Below the pieces are notes generated by a model that worked only from the letters and a program-made list of their open reading frames with translations, ran no database searches and was not told the origin of the DNA. From Victivallaceae bacterium (GTDB taxonomy: Bacteria; Verrucomicrobiota; Lentisphaeria; Victivallales; Victivallaceae): DNA of 16,353 nucleotides. The position numbers and the translations under genes are program-made. Every line of letters starts with the position of its first letter. The stretch's first letter is position 1. Shown piece by piece: positions 8,399-16,074 of the stretch. Location of the stretch: the NCBI GenBank assembly GCA_028698975.1, contig JAQVVK010000027.1, positions 1-16,353 on the forward strand. Reading direction: 5' to 3'.

Positions 8399-9589
8399 AT
8401 GTCCATGGTCAACCATAATTTTTCCCGGCTGGCGGGAAGTTATCTCTTTGCCCGTATGAAAGATGAGCTTGATCGATTTAAATCAGCCCACCCCGAGGTG
8501 GATGTGATCCGGCTCGGCATCGGAGACGTGACCCGGCCGCTGGTGCCGTCGGTAATCTCTGCTTTGCATCGGGCCGCCGACGAAATGGGCGCCCCTGCGG
8601 CCTTTCGCGGATACGGGCCGGAGCAGGGGTATCAATTTCTGCGCGAAGCGGCGGTGCGGCGCGAATATGCTCCGTACGGGGCGGATATTTCGCCGGATGA
8701 AGTGTTTATCAGCGATGGAGCCAAATGCGACGTCGGCAACATACAGGAACTCTTTTCCACCGATGCGCGGGTGGCGATCTGCGACCCGGTCTACCCGGTC
8801 TATCTCGACAGCAACGTGATGGCCGGCCGCCTCGATAACGTCGTCTATCTGCCATGCCGTGAAAGCAATGGCTTTGCGCCGGAGTTTCCGGCCGGCAAAG
8901 TTGATGTGATATACCTTTGCAGCCCCAACAACCCGACCGGCGCGGTGTTGGATCGTGCGATGCTTACCCGTTGGGTCGATTACGCCCGCACCACCGGCGC
9001 GGTGCTGCTTTATGACAGCGCATACAGCGCGTACATCCGCGACCCCGGCATACCGCACACCATTTACGAGATACCGGGAGCGCGCGAGGTGGCGATCGAA
9101 TTCAAGTCATTTTCCAAAACCGCCGGATTCACCGGTTTGCGCTGCGCCTTCGCCGTGGTGCCGAAGTCGCTGGAGCGCGACGGGGTCAACCTCAACCAAC
9201 TCTGGTTTCGCCGTCAGTGTACCAAGTTCAACGGTGTGGCATACATCGTCCAGCGGGCGGCCGAGGCGGTTTACTCCGACGCGGGCTGGCGCGAAGTCAA
9301 TGCCGTCATCGATTATTACATGGAAAATGCCGAGATCATCAGAACCGGCCTTGAAAAAAATGGATTTACGGTGTATGGTGGAAAAAATGCGCCGTACATT
9401 TGGTGGAAACTTCCGCACGGTGCCGATTCGTTTGGTTTTGCGAAAACCCTGCTCGAAAAGACCGGCATTGTCGGTACTCCGGGGGTGGGATTCGGTTCAT
9501 GCGGAGAGGGATATTTCCGCCTGACCGCATTCGGCGAAAAATCGCGTACCGTCGAAGCGGTGCGAAGGATCGCCGAGGCGAAGTTTTAG
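8399..9589 (+). CDS. dapL: LL-diaminopimelate aminotransferase
   Basis: This PLP enzyme makes LL-diaminopimelate directly from tetrahydrodipicolinate using glutamate as amino donor, bypassing the succinylase (DapD/C/E) route. The 396 residues show the class I/II aminotransferase fold. Features seen include GIGDVTRPL (40-48), FRGYGPEQGY (69-78, a DapL hallmark), SDGAKCDVGN (105-114), CSPNNPTGA (174-182) and the PLP lysine K240 in SFSKTAGFTGLR. AGGAAA upstream is a weak ribosome site; a second ATG two codons later (8405) is an alternative start. The glutamate it consumes is made by GltBD in the same operon, which gives a metabolic reason for the grouping. DapL is known from plants, Chlamydiae and other PVC bacteria, spirochaetes, cyanobacteria and some others. 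Confidence 0.96.
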   Translation: MSMVNHNFSRLAGSYLFARMKDELDRFKSAHPEVDVIRLGIGDVTRPLVPSVISALHRAADEMGAPAAFRGYGPEQGYQFLREAAVRREYAPYGADISPDEVFISDGAKCDVGNIQELFSTDARVAICDPVYPVYLDSNVMAGRLDNVVYLPCRESNGFAPEFPAGKVDVIYLCSPNNPTGAVLDRAMLTRWVDYARTTGAVLLYDSAYSAYIRDPGIPHTIYEIPGAREVAIEFKSFSKTAGFTGLRCAFAVVPKSLERDGVNLNQLWFRRQCTKFNGVAYIVQRAAEAVYSDAGWREVNAVIDYYMENAEIIRTGLEKNGFTVYGGKNAPYIWWKLPHGADSFGFAKTLLEKTGIVGTPGVGFGSCGEGYFRLTAFGEKSRTVEAVRRIAEAKF

Positions 9590-9602
9590 GAAAACATAAA
9601 AT

Positions 9603-11147
9603 ATGACCGAAGAAAAAGTGCGAGATTCCAATCTGACCGTGCTGCGTGAGATAAGCCACGCCGTTGTGCATGAGACCAATATCGAAATGTTGCTCAACAA
9701 CGTGCTTGATGTGCTCAACTTGCGTATGGGAATGCTGCGTGGCACGTTCACGCTGCGTCAGGGCGATGTGTTTCGCATTGAGGCTTCGCAGGGATTGGAC
9801 GAATCCGAAAAACAGCGCGGAGCCTACGCGCTGGGCGAGGGGATCACCGGCCATGTCGCCGAAACCGGCAAACCGCATCTTATCCCGGATATTTCCAAAG
9901 ACAACCGCTTTCTCAACCGCACCGGCAGTCGCAAGATGGACGGATTGACGGCTTTTATTTGTGTGCCGATCATTCACCTTGAGCAGGTCATCGGCACATT
10001 GAGCATCGACCGTAAGGTCGATAAAGACACCGATCTTGAACAGGATATGCGGGTGCTGGAAATCATTGGAAATATTACTGCCGGGGCGGTTTATCTGCGT
10101 CGGCAGGAATATGAGGAGCGCGAGAAACTGCTTGACGAAAACCGCAAACTGCGCAGTATGCTCAAAGGCGACTCCGGCGAGCTGGTCGGCAACTGCCGCG
10201 CCATGCGTCAGGTTTATGAGCTTATCAAACAGGTTGCGCCGTCTGATGCGACCTGTCTTATACGCGGCAGCTCCGGTACCGGCAAGGAGTTGGTGGCGCG
10301 GGCGATTGTCCGGCTGTCAAACCGCAAAGACAAGCCGTTTGTCACGCTGAACTGCGCCGCCTTGCCGGAGAATCTGGTGGAAAGCGAGCTTTTCGGCCAT
10401 GAAAAAGGCGCGTTTACCGGCGCGGTTTCGCGGCGTATCGGTCGTGCGGAATCCGCCGACGGCGGCACGCTGTTTCTGGACGAGATCGGCGATCTGTCGC
10501 CCTCGACCCAGGTCAAACTGCTGCGATTCATACAGGAGCGCACTTTTTCCCGGGTGGGCAGCAACGAGGAGCTGAAAGCCAACGTGCGTTTTCTCGCCGC
10601 CACCAGCCGCAACCTTGAGGAACTTATGATGCAGCACAAGTTCCGCGAAGACCTCTATTACCGGCTGAACATCTTTCCGATCGTCATGCCGGATCTCGCC
10701 AAACGGCGCAGTGACATAATTTTGCTTGCCGAGCATTTCATCGAGAAACACAATCTGCGTTACGGCAAAAGCGTCAAGCGGCTTTCCACACCGGCCATAA
10801 ATATGCTTATGAGTTATCATTGGCCCGGCAATGTGCGCGAGCTGGAAAACTGTATCGAGCGGGCGGTGCTTACTGCTACCGACGATTGTATTCACAGCTA
10901 CAACCTGCCGCCGTCACTTCAGACCGGGCAGGAGTCGGGTACCGAGCTTTTGCCGGAGGGCAAGGCCGATTTCAACACCTTGCTTGACTCGTATTCCCGT
11001 GAGTTGATCGTTGAATCGCTCAAGCGCAACAACGGCAACATGTCGGCGGCCGCCCGCGATCTCGGCATTTCGCCCCGGGTGATCCACTATCAGATTGGGA
11101 AACTGGGCATCACCCCGGCGTGGTACGATCAAAACGACTCCGAGTGA
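9603..11147 (+). CDS. NifA-like sigma-54-dependent activator (GAF, AAA+, Fis-type HTH)
   Basis: Proteins of this class bind upstream enhancers and use ATP hydrolysis to open sigma-54 promoter complexes. Order of parts in 514 residues: GAF sensor (about 15-165), charged linker (about 168-190), AAA+ domain (about 193-425) and C-terminal Fis-type helix-turn-helix (about 474-502). Walker A is GSSGTGKE (222-229; most relatives have GESGTGKE), the sigma-54-contacting GAFTGA loop is intact (269-274), Walker B is GGTLFLDE (287-294), and WPGNVRE is at 407-413. There is no receiver domain, so it is NifA/VnfA-like rather than NtrC-like. Cys417 and Cys429 are spaced C-X11-C as in oxygen-sensitive NifA, but the later C-X4-C pair is absent. 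It is the last gene of the gltB operon, 13 bases after dapL, so it probably acts on its own promoter and on glnN. A role in nitrogen fixation cannot be claimed. Confidence 0.93.
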   Translation: MTEEKVRDSNLTVLREISHAVVHETNIEMLLNNVLDVLNLRMGMLRGTFTLRQGDVFRIEASQGLDESEKQRGAYALGEGITGHVAETGKPHLIPDISKDNRFLNRTGSRKMDGLTAFICVPIIHLEQVIGTLSIDRKVDKDTDLEQDMRVLEIIGNITAGAVYLRRQEYEEREKLLDENRKLRSMLKGDSGELVGNCRAMRQVYELIKQVAPSDATCLIRGSSGTGKELVARAIVRLSNRKDKPFVTLNCAALPENLVESELFGHEKGAFTGAVSRRIGRAESADGGTLFLDEIGDLSPSTQVKLLRFIQERTFSRVGSNEELKANVRFLAATSRNLEELMMQHKFREDLYYRLNIFPIVMPDLAKRRSDIILLAEHFIEKHNLRYGKSVKRLSTPAINMLMSYHWPGNVRELENCIERAVLTATDDCIHSYNLPPSLQTGQESGTELLPEGKADFNTLLDSYSRELIVESLKRNNGNMSAAARDLGISPRVIHYQIGKLGITPAWYDQNDSE

Positions 11148-11151
11148 CCCC

Positions 11152-11172
11152 CGTCGGCAATGTTTGCCGGCG
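11152..11172. terminator. Hairpin in the convergent gap; possible terminator without T-tract
   Basis: CGTCGGCAA-TGT-TTGCCGGCG gives a 9-bp stem with one G-T pair and a 3-base loop, four bases after the regulator's stop codon. It sits where two convergent operons end. No run of T follows on either strand, so it is not a classical intrinsic terminator; it may stabilise the 3' end or work with Rho. Confidence 0.35.
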
Positions 11173-11194
11173 CCGTCGCCCTTATGTCGCCTGC

Positions 11195-12259
11195 TCAGAT
11201 CGTGCGCTCGGCCAGGTAGTCGTTGAACTCCAGCAACTTGCGCCTGCCGTCTCCGTTTGGTATCGTCATAAGAAGCGTGCGGCACTCGTCTCCGAGGTCG
11301 GCTATGCGCCGTTCGACCGAAGCCGCCGCGCCTGATTCGATCATAATGCGCCGCGCCTCCTCCACATCGGCTTGCGAATAGGCGTCGCGCCGCAGCAATC
11401 CGAGCATGACGGCACGGTCGGAGGCATTGGCCCGCTTGAGCGTTTCGGCCAGAATGATGGTCGCTTTGCCTTCGCGGAGGTCGCTGCCGATCGGCTTGCC
11501 GAACTCGGTTGCACCAAAAATCCCGAGGAAATCGTCACGCAGTTGAAACGACATTCCGGCCAGCGAGGCAAACCGGCCCAGCGTGGCGGTCAACGGCGCG
11601 GCCGGGTCGGGGTCGCCGCTGCCGATCATCGCGCCGGATTCCGCCGCAAAACGCAGCAATGCGCCGGTTTTCAGGTAAATCATGCGTTCGACTTCGGCAA
11701 TGGTGATCGTATCGGCGGGGCGGAGCGAAAACTCGACGTCGAGGGCTTCGCCTGAAATCAATTCGTTGTCGGCTAATTTGTGCATGTTGGCCAGCAGCGC
11801 GGCGACGATCGGCGTGGAAACCCCGTCTTGAACCGATTTGAGCAACAACTCCGATGCCCACGCCTGCTGAAGATCTCCGGCAAGTATGGCAAAATCGGCT
11901 CCGGCCCGTTCGGCGTCGGCCGCATTGAGTTTGAATTTTTCGCCCAGTTTGGCCGCCAGTGCTTTGTGACAGGTCGGTGCTCCGCGCCGGGTAAGGTCGC
12001 GGTCAATGATGTCGTCGTGTACAAGTGTCCAGTTATGAAACACTTCGACCGCCGCCGCCGCATGAAGCGTCGCCGCCGGGTCGCCGCTGGCCGCTTCACA
12101 GCACCACGCCATAAGTGCCGGCCGCAATCTTTTGCCGCCCCGCACCGGATAGTCGATGACCGCCTCGCGCAGATAATCCGGTTTTATGGTTTGCGGGAAG
12201 TTATCGGTGCGGATAAGCTGATCGATCAGCCCGGCTATCTTTTTCAGGGATGCTTTCAT
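11195..12259 (-). CDS. Polyprenyl (farnesyl/geranylgeranyl-type) diphosphate synthase
   Basis: This all-alpha trans-prenyltransferase would extend allylic diphosphates with isopentenyl diphosphate. Motifs in the 354 residues: GGKRLRP (41-47), first aspartate-rich DDIID (82-86), second DDFLG (242-246), then FGKPIGSDLREGKAT (253-267). The residue five positions before the first aspartate motif is bulky (W77), with F74 three positions further up. In characterised enzymes such aromatics limit chain length, so a short product (C15-C20) is more likely than a long quinone tail. This is an inference. The protein is longer than the usual 290-330 residues, with extra sequence after the first motif (about 104-122) and at the C-terminus. 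The start has GAGG at the end of the phosphofructokinase gene, overlapping its TGA; the two are six bases apart and co-transcribed. Confidence 0.9.
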   Translation of the reverse strand: MKASLKKIAGLIDQLIRTDNFPQTIKPDYLREAVIDYPVRGGKRLRPALMAWCCEAASGDPAATLHAAAAVEVFHNWTLVHDDIIDRDLTRRGAPTCHKALAAKLGEKFKLNAADAERAGADFAILAGDLQQAWASELLLKSVQDGVSTPIVAALLANMHKLADNELISGEALDVEFSLRPADTITIAEVERMIYLKTGALLRFAAESGAMIGSGDPDPAAPLTATLGRFASLAGMSFQLRDDFLGIFGATEFGKPIGSDLREGKATIILAETLKRANASDRAVMLGLLRRDAYSQADVEEARRIMIESGAAASVERRIADLGDECRTLLMTIPNGDGRRKLLEFNDYLAERTI

Positions 12260-12265
12260 ATCGCC

Positions 12266-13555
12266 TCAGAAACAGGTGGTGGATTTTACGCTGCTCCACA
12301 GGGGGCTGGTCAGCTCGATTTTTTTGCGTTGCCCGGTCGCCAGTGCGATCGGCACATGGGTGAAATTATCTCCCCAGTGGCCGATCACCATGTCGGTGCG
12401 CCCGGCCATGGCGGCATGAACCGCATTTTGCGCCAGCATTGCGCAAAATACCGCGTCGGCTCCGTGTGCGGTCACGCTGCGAATGGTGTATGAGAGGTCA
12501 AAATATTTGACATTGATCTCAATGTTGCGCTTTTTGAAATATTGATTGATCCGGTCTTTGAGCAGTAAACCGATGTCTTTGTGAAGCCGGTTGCCCGAGG
12601 CGTCGCGCACTTCGTCGCCGCCGGTTTCAAAAAGATCCTGTCCGGCGCCTTCGGCCACCATGATGACCGCGTGGTGTTTCTTGGCCATGCGTTGCTCAAG
12701 ATTGGGCAGCAATGCGCGGTCGCCGTCGCCCTCCAATGTGAACGGCACCTCCGGCACCAGGCAATAATTCACAAACGAGTTGGCCAGCGTTGAATAAGCG
12801 GCGATAAAACCGGAATCACGCCCCATCACCTTGACCAAGCCGATGCCGTTGTATGCGCCTTTGGCTTCGGCATGCGCTCCGGTGATGAAGAAACCGGCCT
12901 GCGACACCGCCGATTCAAAACCGAAGGATTTGTCGATGAACGCAATGTCGTTGTCGATCGTCTTGGGTACGCAAATCACGCTTATGGCCAGATGCCGCTT
13001 GGCCGCGGCGATGGAGATATCGTGCGCCCCGCGGGAGGTGCCGTCCCCGCCGATGCAAAACAGCAGATTTATGCCCATGCGATCAAGTGTGTCAACGATG
13101 ATTTCCGAATCAACTCCGCCGCGTGATGACCCTAAAATGGTGCCGCCCTGTTCGTGAATATCGTCGGTCATCTCCTCGGTGAGCATAATCGGAGAAAGTC
13201 CGTAAGCCGGGTCCAGCCCCCGGTAGCCGTATGGAATGCCGTATACCACCGGCACTTTATAGTGGCGGATCAGCGTCGAGGTCAAAAATTTTATTACATC
13301 GTTAAGTCCGGGGCAAATTCCACCGGCGGTCAGGATCGCCGCCTTGCTCCATGCCGGGTCATGAAAAATCTTTTCACGCGGACCGGCCAGCTCAAATGCC
13401 GGAATTTCCTGATTGTCAGTGACATATTTGGTCAGCACCTTTGCATCGGTATCATAAGCGACGGTGGCTCCGTCGGCCACAAAATCCTGACGGCGCAGCG
13501 GGCTTTTGATGCGCGGCGTACCGAGCCGGGTTATCTTGAAATCTTTGCTTTCCAT
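12266..13555 (-). CDS. 6-phosphofructokinase, long PFK-A-family form, probably ATP-dependent
   Basis: It phosphorylates fructose 6-phosphate to fructose 1,6-bisphosphate in glycolysis. The 429 residues are about 100 longer than E. coli PfkA; the extra length includes an N-terminal extension of some 70 residues before the first Rossmann motif. Seen: TAGGICPGLN (76-85), GGDGTSRGA (169-177), PKTIDND (197-203, catalytic Asp201) and MGRDSGF further on. The Gly after GGD points to ATP as phosphoryl donor, whereas the Lys in PKTIDND is shared with pyrophosphate enzymes. This mixed pair is also found in trypanosome and plant-type ATP enzymes. Overall it resembles the TP0108-like group of spirochaetes. 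AAGGAG lies seven bases upstream of ATG 13555. It leads a two-gene unit with the prenyl synthase. Confidence 0.93.
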   Translation of the reverse strand: MESKDFKITRLGTPRIKSPLRRQDFVADGATVAYDTDAKVLTKYVTDNQEIPAFELAGPREKIFHDPAWSKAAILTAGGICPGLNDVIKFLTSTLIRHYKVPVVYGIPYGYRGLDPAYGLSPIMLTEEMTDDIHEQGGTILGSSRGGVDSEIIVDTLDRMGINLLFCIGGDGTSRGAHDISIAAAKRHLAISVICVPKTIDNDIAFIDKSFGFESAVSQAGFFITGAHAEAKGAYNGIGLVKVMGRDSGFIAAYSTLANSFVNYCLVPEVPFTLEGDGDRALLPNLEQRMAKKHHAVIMVAEGAGQDLFETGGDEVRDASGNRLHKDIGLLLKDRINQYFKKRNIEINVKYFDLSYTIRSVTAHGADAVFCAMLAQNAVHAAMAGRTDMVIGHWGDNFTHVPIALATGQRKKIELTSPLWSSVKSTTCF

Positions 13556-13591
13556 ATATAATCTCCTTATTTCGTCGGAAAATCATAGATC

Positions 13592-13619
13592 AATATAATG
13601 CGAATGATCGACTAATCAA
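13592..13619 (-). promoter_or_regulatory. Possible sigma-70-type promoter of the phosphofructokinase gene
   Basis: On the minus strand, TTGATT (13619-13614) and TATATT (13597-13592) are separated by 16 bases. They lie in the AT-rich 94-bp gap between the cyclase stop and the phosphofructokinase start. A transcript would begin near 13585 and include the AAGGAG ribosome site. The -35 match is partial, so read-through from the upstream operon is an alternative. Confidence 0.4.
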
Positions 13620-13649
13620 TGCAATTTGCCGCAGCCTTGGATTTTTAAG

Positions 13650-14516
13650 TTATCCGATCTCCTCTTTCGGATTGAAAAAATACATGTTCATGACGCCCTT
13701 GCCTTTGACTTCCCCGGCCGGGCGCATGGTAAAATCAAATTCGGGTGGAGCTTTTTTTCGGGTCGATTCGGATACATTGATTTGCATGGGTTCGGAGAAT
13801 TGCTCCATACGTGACGCCGTGTTTACTGTGTCTCCAAAAACGTCATAAATATATCTCTTGGTGCCGACGATGCCGCCGACCACGCTGCCGGAGTGAACGC
13901 CCATACGCATTTTCCAGACATGTTTTGCCGTGGTGTTGCGTTTCTTGAGCATGGCCATGGCGCGTCCTGCGGCGGTAAGGATTCGCGCACAGTGATCGGC
14001 CGCCGGCTCCGGCAGCCCCGCCACCGCCATATAAGCGTCGCCGATGGTCTTGATGCGCTCGCAGCCGCAAGCGGTGAATATGCGGTCAAATTCAGTAAAG
14101 ATGTCGCTCAATTCGGCGATAAGTTCTTCCGGAGCCATGCTTGAACAAACCCCGGTGAACCCTACGATGTCCGAAAAAAACACTGTCACATCGGGAAACA
14201 GCACCGGCCGGCTGAAGCCGTCGCGTTGAAGCTCCTCAATCACCCGTACCGGCAAGATATTGCGCAGCAGCGCATTGGTTTTTTCCTTCTCCTGCTCCAG
14301 CGATTCCTTGAGTTCGAGCAGATGCACGCTTTTTTCGGCCATTTCGCACTGCTGATCAAAGGTGTGGTCGCGTGACTCCTTAAGGTTTCGCTCATACTCG
14401 GAAGACTTTTGTTCGGCTGATCTGCGCAAGCGATTGGTGCGCAATGTAAACCAGATCACCAAGGCAAGCATCGCCCAACTGAAAACAAGCAGCGTCAGAG
14501 TTGCGGTCTGAATCAT
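13650..14516 (-). CDS. Membrane-anchored class III adenylate cyclase
   Basis: It would make cAMP from ATP on the cytoplasmic side of the membrane. In 288 residues: one N-terminal hydrophobic helix (about 5-25), a charged coiled coil (about 30-82) and a class III cyclase domain (about 105-285). All catalytic positions are present: metal aspartates D116 (FFSDIVGFT) and D160 (IGDAYM), adenine-selecting K156 and D225 (YDVFGDTVN), and transition-state N232 and R236 (NTASRM). Lys/Asp at the base-selecting sites favours ATP over GTP. There is no separate sensor domain, so regulation would come through the helix/coiled coil or a partner. It starts one base after the glycosyltransferase stop, which suggests coupled translation. 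No downstream cAMP receptor is visible in the window. Confidence 0.92.
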   Translation of the reverse strand: MIQTATLTLLVFSWAMLALVIWFTLRTNRLRRSAEQKSSEYERNLKESRDHTFDQQCEMAEKSVHLLELKESLEQEKEKTNALLRNILPVRVIEELQRDGFSRPVLFPDVTVFFSDIVGFTGVCSSMAPEELIAELSDIFTEFDRIFTACGCERIKTIGDAYMAVAGLPEPAADHCARILTAAGRAMAMLKKRNTTAKHVWKMRMGVHSGSVVGGIVGTKRYIYDVFGDTVNTASRMEQFSEPMQINVSESTRKKAPPEFDFTMRPAGEVKGKGVMNMYFFNPKEEIG

Positions 14517-14517
14517 T

Positions 14518-15270
14518 TCAGAGCACCTCTTTCCAAGGCCTTACAAAACATTTTGCGTCGGAGGTGAATACGTTGTAATGCAAGATGTGGATAAGCGCGG
14601 CCACTCCGTCGCGCCAGCCGATCTTTTTGCCGTCGCTGTAACGCCGCGGCGAGTATCTGATCGGCACTTCCCATATTCGCAGCTCACGGGAACGCGCCAG
14701 CTTTGCGGTAAGCTCTACTTCAATACCGAAACGCTGTGAATACAGCCGGAGATTTCCTATCACCTCGCGCCGGAACGCTTTGTAGCAAGTCTCCATGTCC
14801 GATAAGTGAATGTCCGAGAAGATGTTGGATAGAAACGTCAAAAATTTGTTGCCCATCTCGTGACGGAAATAACATACTTGCCCCGGCATATTCATAAAGC
14901 GCGAACCGTAAACCACATCCGCCTTGTTGTCCGCAATCGGGGCAATTACTTTGGGGTAATCGTCGGGGTCGTACTCAAAGTCGGCGTCCTGCACGATCAC
15001 AATCGGCCGCGAGGCCGCGCCGAACCCCCGGATCAACGCCGCGCCCTTGCCGTGGTTTTGCTCCTGCTCAATGATTTTCAGCCTCGGATCGGAAACCGTT
15101 CGAAGTTTCGCCAGCGAATCGTCGGTCGAAGCGTCGTCCACCGCGATCAACTCGCCAACTTCGGGCCGGGCAAGCACCCGGCGCACAATGTCTTCTATCG
15201 ACGACGATTCATTGTAGACCGGCATAACCACCGAGAGAAGACCCGGCGCAATTTCCTTTTCTTTTTGCAT
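14518..15270 (-). CDS. Family 2 glycosyltransferase, dolichol-phosphate-mannose-synthase-like
   Basis: By family it would transfer a sugar from a nucleotide donor, often to a polyprenyl phosphate carrier at the cytoplasmic membrane face. In 250 residues the GT-A core shows SVVMPVYNES (13-22), VDDASTDDS (44-52), NHGKGAAL (72-79), the metal-binding QDADFEYDP (94-102) and YGSRF (121-125). These are the signatures of DPM1/GtrB-like enzymes. No membrane helix is evident, so attachment would be peripheral. Its ATG overlaps the proC stop by one base (TGATG). Co-transcription with uppP, which regenerates undecaprenyl phosphate, fits a carrier-lipid acceptor, but donor and acceptor cannot be read from the sequence. 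Confidence 0.92.
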   Translation of the reverse strand: MQKEKEIAPGLLSVVMPVYNESSSIEDIVRRVLARPEVGELIAVDDASTDDSLAKLRTVSDPRLKIIEQEQNHGKGAALIRGFGAASRPIVIVQDADFEYDPDDYPKVIAPIADNKADVVYGSRFMNMPGQVCYFRHEMGNKFLTFLSNIFSDIHLSDMETCYKAFRREVIGNLRLYSQRFGIEVELTAKLARSRELRIWEVPIRYSPRRYSDGKKIGWRDGVAALIHILHYNVFTSDAKCFVRPWKEVL

Positions 15271-16070
15271 CAGCCGCGCCCCAGCTCGGCGGATCGCTCC
15301 GCCGCAGCCTTGACCGCCGCGATCACCGCCCCGGTCATCGCCCGGTCTTCAAGGACTTCCAAAGCCCGGATCGTGGTTCCGCCGGGGCTGGTCACCTGAT
15401 CTTTGAGCACCGTAGGATGCAATCCGGTGACCTCCGCCATTTTGGCCGCGCCCAGTACTGTGCGGATGGCCAGCTTGGTCGCCGTGTCGCGGGCCAGACC
15501 GGTCGCAACCCCGCCGTCGGAGAGAGCCTGAATAAAGGCAAACACATAAGCCGGGCCGCTGCCGGAAAGCGCAGTCACCGCGTCAAGGTATTTCTCGTCG
15601 ACTTTCAAGGCCAGCCCCACCGCCGAAAATATTTTTTCAGCAAGTTCGAGGTCGCTATCCGCCGCTTCCGGCCCCTTGGCCAGCGCGGCGGCTCCACAGC
15701 CGACCAGGGCCGGGGTGTTGGGCATTACGCGCACCACCCGATGCGAGCCGGTAAGCTCGCTTATCTTGGCGATCGGCACTCCGGCGACGATGGAAATAAC
15801 CGTTTTACCGGCCAATGCGCCGTCAAATGCTTTCATCGCGTCGCGCAGGTTTTGCGGTTTCACCGCCAGCAGCGCGTTATCGGCCTTGGCGGCCAACCCG
15901 GCGCAGTCCGCGGTCGAACAGGCGACCCCGGTGTGGCGCGTGAATTCGGCGGCGGCTTTTTCGCTTACGTCAAAGGCGGCCAGCTCGTCCGCCCGAAAAA
16001 CTTGGTTGGCAACCAGTCCTCCGGCGATGGCAGTAGCCATCTTGCCGGCTCCGACAAACAGGAGTTTCAT
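15270..16070 (-). CDS. proC: Pyrroline-5-carboxylate reductase
   Basis: It reduces 1-pyrroline-5-carboxylate to proline with NAD(P)H, the last step of proline synthesis. The 266 residues are normal for the family. GAGKMA (7-12) is the Rossmann nucleotide site, AVKPQ (69-73) and RVMPNTPA (114-121) are conserved family segments, and LSGSGPAYVF (168-177) plus QVTSPGGTT (225-233) form the substrate and dimer region of the ProC signature. AGAGGG at the end of uppP supplies the ribosome site, and four bases separate the two genes. The substrate derives from glutamate, a loose metabolic link to the gltBD side of the window. Nothing is unusual in the sequence. Confidence 0.97.
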   Translation of the reverse strand: MKLLFVGAGKMATAIAGGLVANQVFRADELAAFDVSEKAAAEFTRHTGVACSTADCAGLAAKADNALLAVKPQNLRDAMKAFDGALAGKTVISIVAGVPIAKISELTGSHRVVRVMPNTPALVGCGAAALAKGPEAADSDLELAEKIFSAVGLALKVDEKYLDAVTALSGSGPAYVFAFIQALSDGGVATGLARDTATKLAIRTVLGAAKMAEVTGLHPTVLKDQVTSPGGTTIRALEVLEDRAMTGAVIAAVKAAAERSAELGRG

Positions 16071-16074
16071 TATT

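Noticed and set aside
11152..11172. Treating the convergent-gap hairpin as a proven bidirectional intrinsic terminator
   Set aside because: There is no T-tract on either side; only a weak terminator call is justified.
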